Assembly (NCBI RefSeq): GCF_002994005.1
Contig: NZ_POSN01000004.1
Location: forward strand, 124,001-188,000
Direction of reading: 5' to 3'
From: Apilactobacillus quenuiae
GTDB taxonomy: Bacteria > Bacillota > Bacilli > Lactobacillales > Lactobacillaceae
DNA: 64,000 bases
Shown here: piece by piece, positions 1-9,232 of the stretch
Numbering within the stretch: position 1 is the first letter of the stretch
Layout of the letters: every line of letters starts with the position of its first letter
Translations under genes and position numbers: made by a program
Notes under the pieces: model-generated
Database searches by the model: none
The model's input: only the letters and a program-made list of their open reading frames with translations
What the model was told of the DNA's origin: nothing

Positions 1-1
1 A

Positions 2-391
2 GCTTCTGACTTTATTAAAGAGGAAGGTGGCTTAAATGCTAAAGTTGAACAAAATGGTGAAAACTTCTCTGGTGGTCAAAAACAAAGATTAGCAATAGCT
101 AGAACTATTTTAAAAGATGCTGCTATTTATATTTTTGATGATTCATTCTCAGCACTTGATTTCAAGACTGATGCTAAACTAAGACAAGGTCTAAACGAAG
201 ACGATAAAATTAAAAATGCAATTACTGTAATTGTTGCTCAAAGAATTTCTACCGTTGCCGATGCAGACTTAATTCTAGTTTTAAATAATGGAGAATTAGT
301 AGGTGCTGGAAATCATAAAGAATTATCTAAAGATAATCCATACTATAAAGTTATTTTAGACTCTCAAATAAAGAAGGGAGAATCCAAATAA
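2..391 (+). CDS. Heterodimeric multidrug ABC exporter, degenerate-site subunit (LmrC/BmrC-like), C-terminal end only
   Basis: The reading frame is open from the window edge and ends at a TAA sharing one base with the next start. The 129 visible residues are the end of an ABC exporter nucleotide-binding domain: a canonical signature FSGGQKQR, a Walker B reading IFDDSFSALD, and a switch region VIVAQRIST. The catalytic Glu after Walker B is Asp and the switch His is Gln. This is the pattern of the subunit that carries the inactive ATP site in heterodimeric exporters such as LmrCD, BmrCD and TM287/288. The membrane domain lies outside the window. The one-base overlap with the next exporter gene supports a two-gene operon and a heterodimer in the cytoplasmic membrane. 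Substrate cannot be told from sequence. Confidence 0.9.
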   Translation, partial: ASDFIKEEGGLNAKVEQNGENFSGGQKQRLAIARTILKDAAIYIFDDSFSALDFKTDAKLRQGLNEDDKIKNAITVIVAQRISTVADADLILVLNNGELVGAGNHKELSKDNPYYKVILDSQIKKGESK

Positions 392-2208
392 TGGAAAATA
401 ACAATAAAAAACGTGCTGATAACTTTTGGGGATCCACTTGGCGTTTAATAACCTATGTCAAACCATGGTTGCTTGGAATTATTGCTACTTTAATCATGGC
501 GGTTGTCGCAACAATTTTGCAAATTGTTACTCCCAAAATTTTAGGTGAAGCTACTACTGAAATTTATAAAGGGATTATGAAGGCTTTTGAAATGAAAAAG
601 TCAGGTTTGCATGTTGGTCGTATTCCAATTGACTTTGGTGCGGTTGGTCATATTTTATTAATAGTGGGATTATTATATGTTGCTGCTGCTTTATTTAACA
701 TGGGGCAACAATTTATCATGACTTATATTTCTCAAAAAGTGGTTTATCAGTTGAGAAAAGATATGAAGGCTAAATTAAAGCGTTTACCAATTTCGTATTA
801 TGATACCCATTCTAATGGGGATGTTATGTCCACAATGATTAATGATATGGATAATATTTCTACGATGCTACAAACTAACTTAACTCAGTTAATTACCAGT
901 GTATTGTTATTCTTTGGGGTACTCTACATGATGACAACAATTAGTTGGTCTCTAACATTAGTAGCTTTGTGTACGTTCCCATTAATTGCGGTTATTGTAG
1001 GAATTGTTACTCCCCGTTCACAAAGGTTTTTTAGTAAACAACAAAAACATTTAGGTCAAGTTAATAGTCAAGTTGAAGAAAACTTTGCTGGTCGTAATAT
1101 TATTAAAACCTTTAATCGTGAAGAAGAAACTATTCAACAATTTGAAAAAGAAAATGATAAATATTACCAATCTGCTTGGAAAGCTCAATTTGTTTCAAGT
1201 TTTATTTTTCCATTGATGAACTTTGTTAAGAATTTAAATTATGTATTCGTTGCAGTATTTGGTGGAATTAAAGTTGCGGCTGGAACTATTGCTTTAGGTA
1301 ATGTCCAAGCATTTTTACAATATGTAAATATGTTTAATCAACCAATTACTAATTTGGCTAATTTAACTAATACCATTCAATCAACCATTGCTTCTGCTGA
1401 ACGTATTTTTAAGATTCTTGACGAACCTGAAATGAATGATCAAACGGTTAATAATAAAATTGAAGATACTGATGATGAAATCACTTTTGAAAATGTTGAT
1501 TTTAGATATTTACCTGACACACCGTTAATTCAAAATTTTGATTTACACGTTAAGCAGGGAACTACGGTTGCCATTGTAGGACCAACTGGTGCTGGTAAAA
1601 CTACTATTATAAATTTACTTGAGCGCTTTTATGATATTGATTCTGGTTCTATTAAGTTCAAAGGCAAGGATACAAGGGACTTTAGTAAATCAGAATTGCG
1701 TTCACATATTTCAATGGTACTTCAAGATAGTTGGCTATTTACGGGTACTGTTCTAGAAAATATTAAGTATGGTAATGCTAATGCAACTGATGAAGATGCC
1801 TATAACGCAGCTAAAGAGGCACAAGCAGATGGCTTTATTCAAAAGCTGCCAGATGGCTATGAAACTGTTTTAAATGAAAATGCTACTAATATTTCACAAG
1901 GCCAGCGTCAATTAATAACCATTGCACGTGCCTTTGTTGCTGATCCGGAAGTACTTATTTTGGATGAAGCAACTAGTTCAGTTGATACTAAGACGGAATC
2001 ATTGATTCAACAAGCTATGGATAAATTAATACAAGGTCGTACTAGTTTCGTAGTTGCTCATCGTTTATCTACAATCCAAAATGCTGAAAAAATCATTGTA
2101 ATGGATCATGGCCAAATCATTGAAACTGGTGATCACAATTCATTAATGAAACAAAATGGATTTTATGCTGATTTATATAATTCTCAATTTATAGGTAACA
2201 ATTTATAA
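391..2208 (+). CDS. Heterodimeric multidrug ABC exporter, catalytic-Glu subunit (LmrD/BmrD-like)
   Basis: This 605-residue half-transporter has an N-terminal six-helix exporter domain (about residues 20-340) followed by a nucleotide-binding domain. Walker A GPTGAGKTT is near residue 397, Walker B VLILDEATSS at 521-530 with the catalytic Glu present, and the switch His is H557 (VVAHRLST). The ABC signature is non-canonical, ISQGQRQ instead of LSGGQ, near residue 501. In known heterodimers this pairs with the partner's altered Walker B to form the degenerate ATP site, while this subunit's Walker motifs and the partner's normal signature form the active one. The start overlaps the partner's stop by one base and an AAGAAGGGAG ribosome site lies upstream. 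A drug or lipid exporter in the membrane is likely; the substrate is unknown. Confidence 0.92.
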   Translation: MENNNKKRADNFWGSTWRLITYVKPWLLGIIATLIMAVVATILQIVTPKILGEATTEIYKGIMKAFEMKKSGLHVGRIPIDFGAVGHILLIVGLLYVAAALFNMGQQFIMTYISQKVVYQLRKDMKAKLKRLPISYYDTHSNGDVMSTMINDMDNISTMLQTNLTQLITSVLLFFGVLYMMTTISWSLTLVALCTFPLIAVIVGIVTPRSQRFFSKQQKHLGQVNSQVEENFAGRNIIKTFNREEETIQQFEKENDKYYQSAWKAQFVSSFIFPLMNFVKNLNYVFVAVFGGIKVAAGTIALGNVQAFLQYVNMFNQPITNLANLTNTIQSTIASAERIFKILDEPEMNDQTVNNKIEDTDDEITFENVDFRYLPDTPLIQNFDLHVKQGTTVAIVGPTGAGKTTIINLLERFYDIDSGSIKFKGKDTRDFSKSELRSHISMVLQDSWLFTGTVLENIKYGNANATDEDAYNAAKEAQADGFIQKLPDGYETVLNENATNISQGQRQLITIARAFVADPEVLILDEATSSVDTKTESLIQQAMDKLIQGRTSFVVAHRLSTIQNAEKIIVMDHGQIIETGDHNSLMKQNGFYADLYNSQFIGNNL

Positions 2209-2250
2209 AGTGAGCATTTAAAATAAAATCAAGTTATAATGTAATTAAAT

Positions 2251-2304
2251 AAAACACTTTCGATAAATCATTATTTTTATGATGTAAATTTGAAAGTGTT
2301 TTTT
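2251..2304 (+). terminator. Intrinsic terminator after the exporter operon
   Basis: An 11-bp perfect stem, AAAACACTTTC (2251-2261) with GAAAGTGTTTT (2292-2302), encloses a 30-base loop that holds a small inner ATCAT/ATGAT hairpin. It runs into T residues 43 bases after the exporter stop. The AT-only ends and long loop make it weaker than other terminators in the window. Confidence 0.7.
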
Positions 2305-2332
2305 ATATGAAAAAATAAATCAGGTGAAAAGC

Positions 2333-3340
2333 ATGCATTATCCAAAAACTATAGAACTGGTAAACAAATTAGTTAATGATGGGGTTGTTCCTGGAGTTAA
2401 TTATGCTTTTATTGATGGCAATAAAAGTGAAAGACATTTAGTCGGTGACAGTGAATTAATACCTAAAAAAATAAAATTAAAAGACAATTTAATATATGAT
2501 ATGGCATCCATTACTAAAGTAGTGGGAACGACAATGGTAATTTTAAAGTTAGTTGATAATCATCAAATTAAAATGGAAGATTCTATTAGTAAATATTTAC
2601 ATCAATGGAAATATCCAAAGATAACAATACGCAACTTGATCACCCATACTTCTGGAATTGAGGGATACATTAAAAATCGAGATACTTTAAGCCATGATGA
2701 ACTAATTGATGCATTACTTGGTTTGAAAGCAGGCAAAGGCTTAAATCATGAAATGCATTACGCTGATGTAAACTTCATTTTTCTAGGCTTAATTGCTAAG
2801 AAAGTTACAGGACAATCAATCCAAAAATTAATTACTGAATGGGTGTTAAAACCAATGCATATGAATAATAGCTCTTTTGCCCCTAAAGATAAGAATAAGT
2901 GCGTTCCCACCGTTTATGATGAAAAAAAAGGATTATTACGAGGATCAGTTCATGATCCTAAAGCACGAGTTTTAGGTGAAGATTGTGGATCAGCAGGGCT
3001 GTTTAGTAACATGGATGATTTAATTAAATTTACCCATTCTATTCTATATCCTGATGATAATCCGATTATTTCATCATCGTTAGTAAAGCAATTCTATGAT
3101 GACCAAACTTATTCTCATAACTTGGGACGTAGTTATGGATTTGAATTAATTCATTATCATGGGATGAAAGTAATTTGGCAATCTGGTTACACTGGCACCT
3201 TTATGGTTATGATTCCAAAATTAAAACGAGCAATGATTTTCTTATCAAATCGAGTTCATCCAAAAGCACCAAATGAATATTATATCGAAAGAAGAAAACC
3301 GCTAATTGAAACTTATTTAGATGAAAATAAAAACGCTTAG
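2333..3340 (+). CDS. Serine hydrolase, beta-lactamase / penicillin-binding-like family
   Basis: This 335-residue protein belongs to the class C beta-lactamase-related serine hydrolases, which include esterases and D-Ala-D-Ala peptidase-like enzymes. The nucleophile motif SxxK is visible as S59-I-T-K62, a Tyr motif YADVN starts at Y143, and a late QSGYTG matches the usual H/K-x-G box. No signal peptide or membrane segment is visible, so a cytoplasmic esterase or peptidase is more likely than an exported beta-lactamase. The start chosen is ATG 2333, six bases after AGGTG; a GTG at 2324 in the same frame lies inside that ribosome site. It stands alone between two terminators. Substrate is unknown. 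Confidence 0.82.
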   Translation: MHYPKTIELVNKLVNDGVVPGVNYAFIDGNKSERHLVGDSELIPKKIKLKDNLIYDMASITKVVGTTMVILKLVDNHQIKMEDSISKYLHQWKYPKITIRNLITHTSGIEGYIKNRDTLSHDELIDALLGLKAGKGLNHEMHYADVNFIFLGLIAKKVTGQSIQKLITEWVLKPMHMNNSSFAPKDKNKCVPTVYDEKKGLLRGSVHDPKARVLGEDCGSAGLFSNMDDLIKFTHSILYPDDNPIISSSLVKQFYDDQTYSHNLGRSYGFELIHYHGMKVIWQSGYTGTFMVMIPKLKRAMIFLSNRVHPKAPNEYYIERRKPLIETYLDENKNA

Positions 3341-3363
3341 AAATAATTTCCAAGCGTTTTTTA
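3329..3363. terminator. Bidirectional terminator between the serine hydrolase and gatD
   Basis: AAAACGCTT (from about 3330) pairs with AAGCGTTTT (3352-3360), with A residues before and T residues after, so it works on both strands. It overlaps the hydrolase stop codon (3338-3340) and abuts the gatD stop on the other strand, serving two convergent genes. Confidence 0.85.
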
Positions 3364-4074
3364 TTAATAAGATTTTTCAACATCCATTTTTTCTAATTTT
3401 GTAAAGTCATCATTAGGATAACGTCTTTTTAGTGCTTTAATTAAAATATGTTTAGCAATAATATTATTTCTAGCTAAAATTGGTCCATGAAAGTAGGTAC
3501 AATAAACATTTTTGTAAATAGCACCTTCAGCTTTATCTTGACCATTGTTACCATAACCTTTTTCAACATCACCTAAAGGACGTTCTCCTTTGCCTGTGTA
3601 AGTGACACCTTGGTGATTTTCGAATCCATGGTATTGTTCACCAGTTTCTTCATTTTTAATTAAAATGTTACCAATGAAACGATTATCATGTTGTTGTTCT
3701 GTGTAATGATCTAGAACTCCAATGCCAGGAATTTTATCGCCATTAGCATCAATATAATATTTACCTAGTAGTTGAAAGCCACCACAGATTGCTAATAGGC
3801 AACCATCTGATTCAATAAATTTTTTAATTTCGGCTTTCTTAGTCTGAATATCTTTCGAAACAATCGTTTGTTCAAAATCTTGACCACCACCAAATACGGC
3901 AATATCATAATCATCTGCTTTAAAATCTTCATCTAAGCTGACTACATTTGATTGAACATCAATTCCCATTTTTTTACCATAATATTTTAAAACTAAAATA
4001 TTACCTAAATCACCATAAGTATTCATTAAGTCTCCATATAGATGAGCAATATTTAGTGTGTATTTATTTTCCAT
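3364..4074 (-). CDS. gatD: Lipid II isoglutaminyl synthase, glutaminase subunit GatD
   Basis: GatD releases ammonia from glutamine and passes it to MurT, which amidates D-Glu of the lipid II stem peptide at the inner face of the membrane. The 236-residue protein is a class I-like glutamine amidotransferase: the nucleophile is C97 in AICGGFQLLG, and a late CTYFHGP supplies the probable catalytic His. Length matches Staphylococcus GatD. Its ATG (4072-4074) shares one base with the murT stop, giving a TAATG junction that suggests translational coupling and equal subunit amounts. It is the last gene of a two-gene minus-strand operon ending at the terminator at 3329-3363. Confidence 0.95.
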   Translation of the reverse strand: MENKYTLNIAHLYGDLMNTYGDLGNILVLKYYGKKMGIDVQSNVVSLDEDFKADDYDIAVFGGGQDFEQTIVSKDIQTKKAEIKKFIESDGCLLAICGGFQLLGKYYIDANGDKIPGIGVLDHYTEQQHDNRFIGNILIKNEETGEQYHGFENHQGVTYTGKGERPLGDVEKGYGNNGQDKAEGAIYKNVYCTYFHGPILARNNIIAKHILIKALKRRYPNDDFTKLEKMDVEKSY

Positions 4075-5423
4075 TACTCAATACCTCCCTTAATGTATCC
4101 TTTTTCTGCAAAATCTTTTCTAAGCTGCATCATTGCAGTATAAGTAGCTAAGATGTAAACCTTGTTTGTTGGTAAATTAGGGATATCTTTGACTACTTTT
4201 TCTAAATTTGGTTCCACATCATGAATTCTTTCATCAACACCAGCTACTTTTAATCTAAAGGTAATATCACGATATCTTTCACCGCCAGTAATATATTTTT
4301 TAATTGGCATGTTCTTTAAACGTTCAAATTCACCATCCCAAATCCAACTAGTATCGATTCCATCAGCATAGTTAGCATTTAATAAACCAATAAACGAAAA
4401 TGCTTCTTTTTCTTTTGAAATCATGTCAATAACTTGGTTTAATCCAACTGGATTTTTTACTAAAATTAAAGTAACTTCTTTGCCTTCGACATTAATTTGT
4501 TCCTGGCGACCAAAGACTCTTTCATTAGAATTAAAAGCTTCAGCAGCTTTTGCAGGTTCAATACCTAAAAAGCGCCCAACTGAATATGCAGCTAGAGCAT
4601 TATAAATGTTATAAACTCCGCCAATACCAAGGGATAATTCTTGTCCATCAACTTTAAATGATGATGAATTAGGAGTTAGTTGACCCAATTTTGTTAGTTC
4701 ATGACTTAACATGGGACGCTTAAATCCACAGTGAGGGCAGAAATAATTACCTAAATTAGCATAACTAATATAATGATAATGCAAAATATTTTCACAAACT
4801 GGACATAAAATACCATCAGTATTAGGTTCTGCTTTCATATCTTTTTCATCATTATGATTTTTAAATCCATAATATATTTTAGGGTTAGGTAAATCTGCAG
4901 AATTAAAGATAGGGGCATCACCGTTAGCAATAATAGTTGCCTTTGGTGCTAACTTAACTCCATCAATAATTTTTTTATAGGTGGTATATATTTCACCATA
5001 ACGATCCATTTGATCTCGGAAGATATTTGTAAATACAAATGCAACGGGTTTAATATATTTAGTTAGCTTAACTACGTTAGCTTCATCTACTTCTAAAACT
5101 GCAAGTGGACGTTTATTTTTATTATTTTTGGCTTTTAAAAAGGTAGTAACTAGTCCCTGTTCCATATTAGATCCAGAGGGATTGGTTAATACATTATCGT
5201 ATTTTGTTTTTAAAACTTGAACAGTAAGAGCAGTGGTTAAAGTCTTACCATTAGTACCGGTAATAACAACTACGTCATAATTTTTTCCTAAATGTTCTAA
5301 GATAGCAGGATCAATCTTAGTAGTTATTTTTCCTGGTAATGAACTTCCGCCATTCATGAAAGTATGTAAGAACCAATATGATGATTTTCCAGCAATAGTT
5401 GCTAGTTCGCTTCTAAGTGACAT
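4074..5423 (-). CDS. murT: Lipid II isoglutaminyl synthase, Mur ligase-like subunit MurT
   Basis: MurT activates the D-Glu carboxylate of lipid II with ATP and amidates it with GatD ammonia, making D-isoglutamine, needed for efficient cross-linking. The 449 residues show the Mur ligase P-loop VITGTNGKT, an acidic LEVDEANV segment, and a four-Cys zinc ribbon (CPVC then CPHC about 25 residues later) that distinguishes MurT from other Mur ligases, followed by a C-terminal DUF1727 domain. The reading frame extends 31 codons further upstream, but ATG at 5421-5423 has an AAGGAG site about ten bases before it and begins MSLRSELA, as expected of the family. Confidence 0.94.
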   Translation of the reverse strand: MSLRSELATIAGKSSYWFLHTFMNGGSSLPGKITTKIDPAILEHLGKNYDVVVITGTNGKTLTTALTVQVLKTKYDNVLTNPSGSNMEQGLVTTFLKAKNNKNKRPLAVLEVDEANVVKLTKYIKPVAFVFTNIFRDQMDRYGEIYTTYKKIIDGVKLAPKATIIANGDAPIFNSADLPNPKIYYGFKNHNDEKDMKAEPNTDGILCPVCENILHYHYISYANLGNYFCPHCGFKRPMLSHELTKLGQLTPNSSSFKVDGQELSLGIGGVYNIYNALAAYSVGRFLGIEPAKAAEAFNSNERVFGRQEQINVEGKEVTLILVKNPVGLNQVIDMISKEKEAFSFIGLLNANYADGIDTSWIWDGEFERLKNMPIKKYITGGERYRDITFRLKVAGVDERIHDVEPNLEKVVKDIPNLPTNKVYILATYTAMMQLRKDFAEKGYIKGGIE

Positions 5424-5534
5424 TTTAAATGCGCTCCTTATTGATATAATATCCAAAATTTTATCATACTTTACCATTATAGACCGTAAAAGTGCATATA
5501 AGTATGTCAATTTCATTAACTTTATTTCATACTA

Positions 5535-5563
5535 TCGAAATTACTCTTTAAATCAGCTATAAT
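5535..5563 (+). promoter_or_regulatory. Putative tdk promoter
   Basis: A perfect TATAAT (5558-5563) lies 35 bases before the tdk start, with TCGAAA (5535-5540) 17 bases upstream as a weak -35. It sits in the divergent murT-tdk spacer. Confidence 0.5.
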
Positions 5564-5598
5564 AATAATGAAAATAAAAAGAGAAAGCGAGTTGTACC

Positions 5599-6183
5599 AT
5601 GGCTCAACTATATTATCGTTATGGGGCAATGAATAGTGGTAAAACTATTGAAATTATTAAAGTTGCTCATAATTATGAGGAACAAGGTAAATCAGTAATT
5701 ATTATGACTAGTGCTCTAGATACCAGAGAAGAAAGAGGAACTGTTTCTTCAAGAGTGGGTTTAAGCAGAAGTGCGCATATAATTGATACTGAATCTGATT
5801 GTTTTGAAATGGTTAAAGCAATTAATCCAGATGCCAGTTGTATCTTAGTTGATGAAGCACAATTTCTAAGCAGGGCAAATGTACTACAATTTGCTAAAAT
5901 TGTTGATGAACTTAATATTCCAGTAATTGCTTTTGGATTAAAAAATGATTTTCAAAATAAATTATTTGAAGGATCTGAAAACTTACTTCTTTATGCAGAT
6001 AAAATCGAGGAAATGAAAACAATTTGTTGGTTCTGTGGTAGAAAAGCCATCATGAATTTACGCTTTCATGACAAAAAGCCAGTTTATGAAGGAGAACAAA
6101 TTCAAGTTGGTGGTAATGAATCATACTACCCAGTTTGTCGCAAACATTACTTCAATCCACCATTAGATTTAATCGGAAAGTGA
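5599..6183 (+). CDS. tdk: Thymidine kinase
   Basis: Phosphorylates thymidine (and deoxyuridine) with ATP for salvage into dTTP, in the cytoplasm. The 194 residues fit type II thymidine kinase: P-loop GAMNSGKT at residues 9-16, Walker [10 protein letters not shown], and the structural zinc site as CWFC plus CRKH near the C terminus. The ribosome site is weak (GAAAGCGAG). It is followed 12 bases later by prfA, the usual tdk-prfA arrangement of Bacilli, and so probably leads the operon down to ywlC. Confidence 0.96.
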   Translation: MAQLYYRYGAMNSGKTIEIIKVAHNYEEQGKSVIIMTSALDTREERGTVSSRVGLSRSAHIIDTESDCFEMVKAINPDASCILVDEAQFLSRANVLQFAKIVDELNIPVIAFGLKNDFQNKLFEGSENLLLYADKIEEMKTICWFCGRKAIMNLRFHDKKPVYEGEQIQVGGNESYYPVCRKHYFNPPLDLIGK

Positions 6184-6195
6184 GGACTTTAATTT

Positions 6196-7278
6196 ATGGA
6201 TGAAATATTTGAAAAGTTACAAGCGGTGGTTGACCGTTATGATGAATTAAATGAATTAATTAGTGATCCAGAAGTGATTGCTGATACAAAACGTTTTATG
6301 GCTTTATCTAAAGAAGAAGGTAGTCTTCGAGATATTGTTAGTGAATTTAATAAATATAAAAAGATTACTGCTCAGCTAGATGAAGATAAAGAAATGTTAG
6401 CTGAAAAGTTAGATGATGACATGAATGAAATGGTTAAAGGTGAAATTAGTGATCTTGAACCACAAAAAGAAGAATTAGAAGAAAAAATGAAGATTATGTT
6501 GTTACCTAAAGATCCTAATGATGATAAAAATATTATTATGGAAATTCATGGCGCTGCTGGTGGTGACGAAGGTAGTTTATTTGCTGCTGATTTATATGAT
6601 ATGTATATTCGTTACGCTGAAAAACAAGGTTGGAAAACTTCTATTATTGATCAAAGTGATACAGAGGTTGGTGGTTTTAAAGAAATTGCCATTATGATTC
6701 AAGGTGAAAAAGTTTACTCCAAACTTAAATTTGAAAATGGAGCTCATCGTGTACAACGGGTACCCGCAACTGAATCAGCTGGTCGTATTCATACTTCAAC
6801 CGCTACTGTTGGGGTAATGCCTGAAGCTGAAGATGTTGATATTGATATTGACCCTAAAGATATTAAGACTGATGTTTATCGTGCCTCTGGTGCTGGTGGA
6901 CAACACGTTAATAAAACTTCATCTGCAGTTAGAATGACCCATTTACCTACTGGAATTGTAGTTGCTATGCAAGATGAACGTTCACAACAACAAAACCGTG
7001 CCAAAGCAATGCAAGTTTTAAAAGCTCGTGTTTATGATTATTATCAACAACAAGAAGAAGATAAATATGATTCAGAAAGAAAGGCCGCTATTGGGACGGG
7101 TGATCGTTCCGAAAGAATTAGAACCTATAATTATCCACAAAATCGTGTAACCGATCATCGTATTGGCTTAACTTTAAATAAATTAGATAAAGTGATGAAT
7201 GGAGACTTGGACGAAATTATTGATGCCTTAATTGTTTCTGACCAAGCTAAGAAGTTGGAGCAATTAAAGAATGAATAA
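6196..7278 (+). CDS. prfA: Peptide chain release factor 1
   Basis: RF1 recognises UAA and UAG on the ribosome and triggers peptide release. The 360-residue protein has the codon-recognition PAT tripeptide in RVPATES and the catalytic GGQ in GAGGQHVNK, the Gln of which is methylated by PrmC encoded next. The N-terminal helical domain is complete. The gene overlaps prmC by eight bases, so substrate and modifying enzyme are co-translated. Confidence 0.97.
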   Translation: MDEIFEKLQAVVDRYDELNELISDPEVIADTKRFMALSKEEGSLRDIVSEFNKYKKITAQLDEDKEMLAEKLDDDMNEMVKGEISDLEPQKEELEEKMKIMLLPKDPNDDKNIIMEIHGAAGGDEGSLFAADLYDMYIRYAEKQGWKTSIIDQSDTEVGGFKEIAIMIQGEKVYSKLKFENGAHRVQRVPATESAGRIHTSTATVGVMPEAEDVDIDIDPKDIKTDVYRASGAGGQHVNKTSSAVRMTHLPTGIVVAMQDERSQQQNRAKAMQVLKARVYDYYQQQEEDKYDSERKAAIGTGDRSERIRTYNYPQNRVTDHRIGLTLNKLDKVMNGDLDEIIDALIVSDQAKKLEQLKNE

Positions 7279-8113
7279 AATGACATACTTTGAAGCCCAA
7301 AAAAGGGCTTCTTTGTGTATAGAGGACAAAAATTTAGATAAAGAAGTTGCCAAGTTTTTAATGATGGAAAGGTTTAATTTAGATAATACTCATTTATTGC
7401 TTCATTATCGTGATGAAATGGATGAGAAAGATTTAAAGCAATATTTTGATGATATTGATCGGTATATTGATGGTTATCCACCACAGTATATTATTGGTAA
7501 AGCTAATTTCTTTGGACATGAATTTTATGTCGACAGTAATGTTTTGATTCCACGTCCAGAAACAGAAGAATTAGTTGAATGGGTTTTATCAGATCATTCT
7601 TCTAAGAATAAACGTAATGTTTTGGACATGGGGACGGGCAGTGGTGCAATAGCAATTTCATTAAAAATAGAAAATAATGATTGGAATGTCGATGCTGCTG
7701 ATATCTCAGGTGGTGCTTTATCAGTTGCAAAGAAAAACGCTAAAGCCAATCAAATTGATGTAAAATTTATTAATAGTGACTTATTTAAAAACATAGATAA
7801 ATTTTATGATGTAATTGTAAGTAATCCTCCTTATGTGGCAGATGATGAGCTGAAATATATGGATAATAGTGTTATTAAATATGAACCGCATGAAGCTTTG
7901 TTTGCTAAAAATCATGGCTTATTCATATATGACAGAATTGCTGACTATATTAAATCTATTTCATCTAATCATCATGGTGATTTGTATTTAGAAATTGGTT
8001 TTAAACAAAAAAATGCAGTTGTTGATATTTTTAGCAAAAAAATACCAGCTGCTTTAATTACTACCAGGGATGATTTTTATGGTAATCCTAGAATGGTAAG
8101 AGTGAGATATTAA
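7271..8113 (+). CDS. prmC: Release factor glutamine N5-methyltransferase
   Basis: PrmC methylates the Gln of the release-factor GGQ motif using S-adenosylmethionine. The 280 residues contain an N-terminal helical domain, an [10 protein letters not shown] segment, the SAM-binding [10 protein letters not shown] and the hallmark NPPYV substrate motif. It starts eight bases inside prfA; a second in-frame ATG three codons later is possible. Confidence 0.95.
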   Translation: MNKMTYFEAQKRASLCIEDKNLDKEVAKFLMMERFNLDNTHLLLHYRDEMDEKDLKQYFDDIDRYIDGYPPQYIIGKANFFGHEFYVDSNVLIPRPETEELVEWVLSDHSSKNKRNVLDMGTGSGAIAISLKIENNDWNVDAADISGGALSVAKKNAKANQIDVKFINSDLFKNIDKFYDVIVSNPPYVADDELKYMDNSVIKYEPHEALFAKNHGLFIYDRIADYIKSISSNHHGDLYLEIGFKQKNAVVDIFSKKIPAALITTRDDFYGNPRMVRVRY

Positions 8114-8130
8114 AAGGAACGTGATAAATT

Positions 8131-9153
8131 ATGGATACAAATATTTATACTAAAAAAGATTTAAAACTTGCGGTCAAAGATATTAATGATGGTCAGTTAG
8201 TATCATTTCCTACTGAAACTGTTTATGGCTTAGGTGCAGATGCTACCAATGAAAAGGCAGTTAAAGCAGTTTACGCTGCCAAGGGTCGTCCAAGTGATAA
8301 TCCTTTAATTGTGCATGTAGATGGTCCTGATATGGTTAAAAAATATGCACAACCACTATCACCTGAAGCACAAAGTTTGTTAGATACTTTTTGGCCAGGA
8401 CCATTAACGATTATCTTTAAATTAAAACCTAATGTTTTATCTAAAGCAGTTACTGGTGGCCTAGATACAGCTGCTTTTAGGAATCCTAATAATGATGTAA
8501 CATTATCATTAATTAGAGAGGCTGGAGTGCCAATTGTAGGTCCTTCAGCTAATACTTCTGGTAAACCTAGTCCAACTAGGGCAGAACATGTTTATCATGA
8601 CTTAAAAGGTAAAATTGCCGGTATTTTAGATGATGGGGAATCTAAATACGGGGTTGAGTCTACAGTTTTAGATATGTCAACTGACAAACCAGCTATTCTT
8701 AGACCAGGCGCAATCACTGCTGATCAAATTGCCAAAGTCATTAATAAATCTGTGCTGGATCAAAGAACTAAGGTTGCAGATGATCAGGTTCCTAAAGCTC
8801 CTGGTATGAAATATAAGCACTATGCACCTAACGCTCAAGTTTACATTGTTGACGATGAAGACAATTGGCAAGAAGCAGTTGATTGGGCTGCTAAACAGGA
8901 TCATCCGGTGGGAATTATGGCAGATAATCGTAATATTGATGACTATAATTGGTCCGATAATGTTGAAACGTTTAGTTTAGGTGATAACGTTAATTCTGCT
9001 AGTCATTTGTTGTTTGCAGGACTAAGACATTTTGATAATGAGCCAGAGGTTAAATCTATTTTAACCCAAGCTTTCTCATCAGATGGAATTGGTGAGGCTT
9101 ATATGAATAGATTGAATAAATCAGCGGGTCAAGTTCATTTTCATTTAAAATAA
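8131..9153 (+). CDS. ywlC: Threonylcarbamoyl-AMP synthase, Sua5 type
   Basis: Makes threonylcarbamoyl-AMP from threonine, bicarbonate and ATP, the first step in t6A37 modification of ANN-decoding tRNAs. At 340 residues it is the long Sua5 form: a YrdC domain (about residues 1-205, with SFPTETVYGLGADA and GPSANTSGKPSPT), a linker with the PGMKYKHYAP motif, and a C-terminal Rossmann-like Sua5 domain. It lies 17 bases after prmC in the same probable operon. Confidence 0.94.
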   Translation: MDTNIYTKKDLKLAVKDINDGQLVSFPTETVYGLGADATNEKAVKAVYAAKGRPSDNPLIVHVDGPDMVKKYAQPLSPEAQSLLDTFWPGPLTIIFKLKPNVLSKAVTGGLDTAAFRNPNNDVTLSLIREAGVPIVGPSANTSGKPSPTRAEHVYHDLKGKIAGILDDGESKYGVESTVLDMSTDKPAILRPGAITADQIAKVINKSVLDQRTKVADDQVPKAPGMKYKHYAPNAQVYIVDDEDNWQEAVDWAAKQDHPVGIMADNRNIDDYNWSDNVETFSLGDNVNSASHLLFAGLRHFDNEPEVKSILTQAFSSDGIGEAYMNRLNKSAGQVHFHLK

Positions 9154-9232
9154 AGATGCATTTTAACTATTTATAATTTATACTTTAGATGTAACTTATA
9201 TTTAGTAACCTATATTTGGAGGAGAGAACGCC

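Noticed and set aside
5470-5516. Extended N terminus of MurT and a TTGACA on the minus strand upstream
   Set aside because: The extension lacks a ribosome site and is not family-like. The TTGACA is 23 bases from the nearest TATAAT, too far for a standard promoter.
9154-9232. Riboswitch or promoter upstream of glyA
   Set aside because: The spacer is only 79 bases and nearly all A/T; there is no conserved aptamer sequence and no convincing -35/-10 pair.
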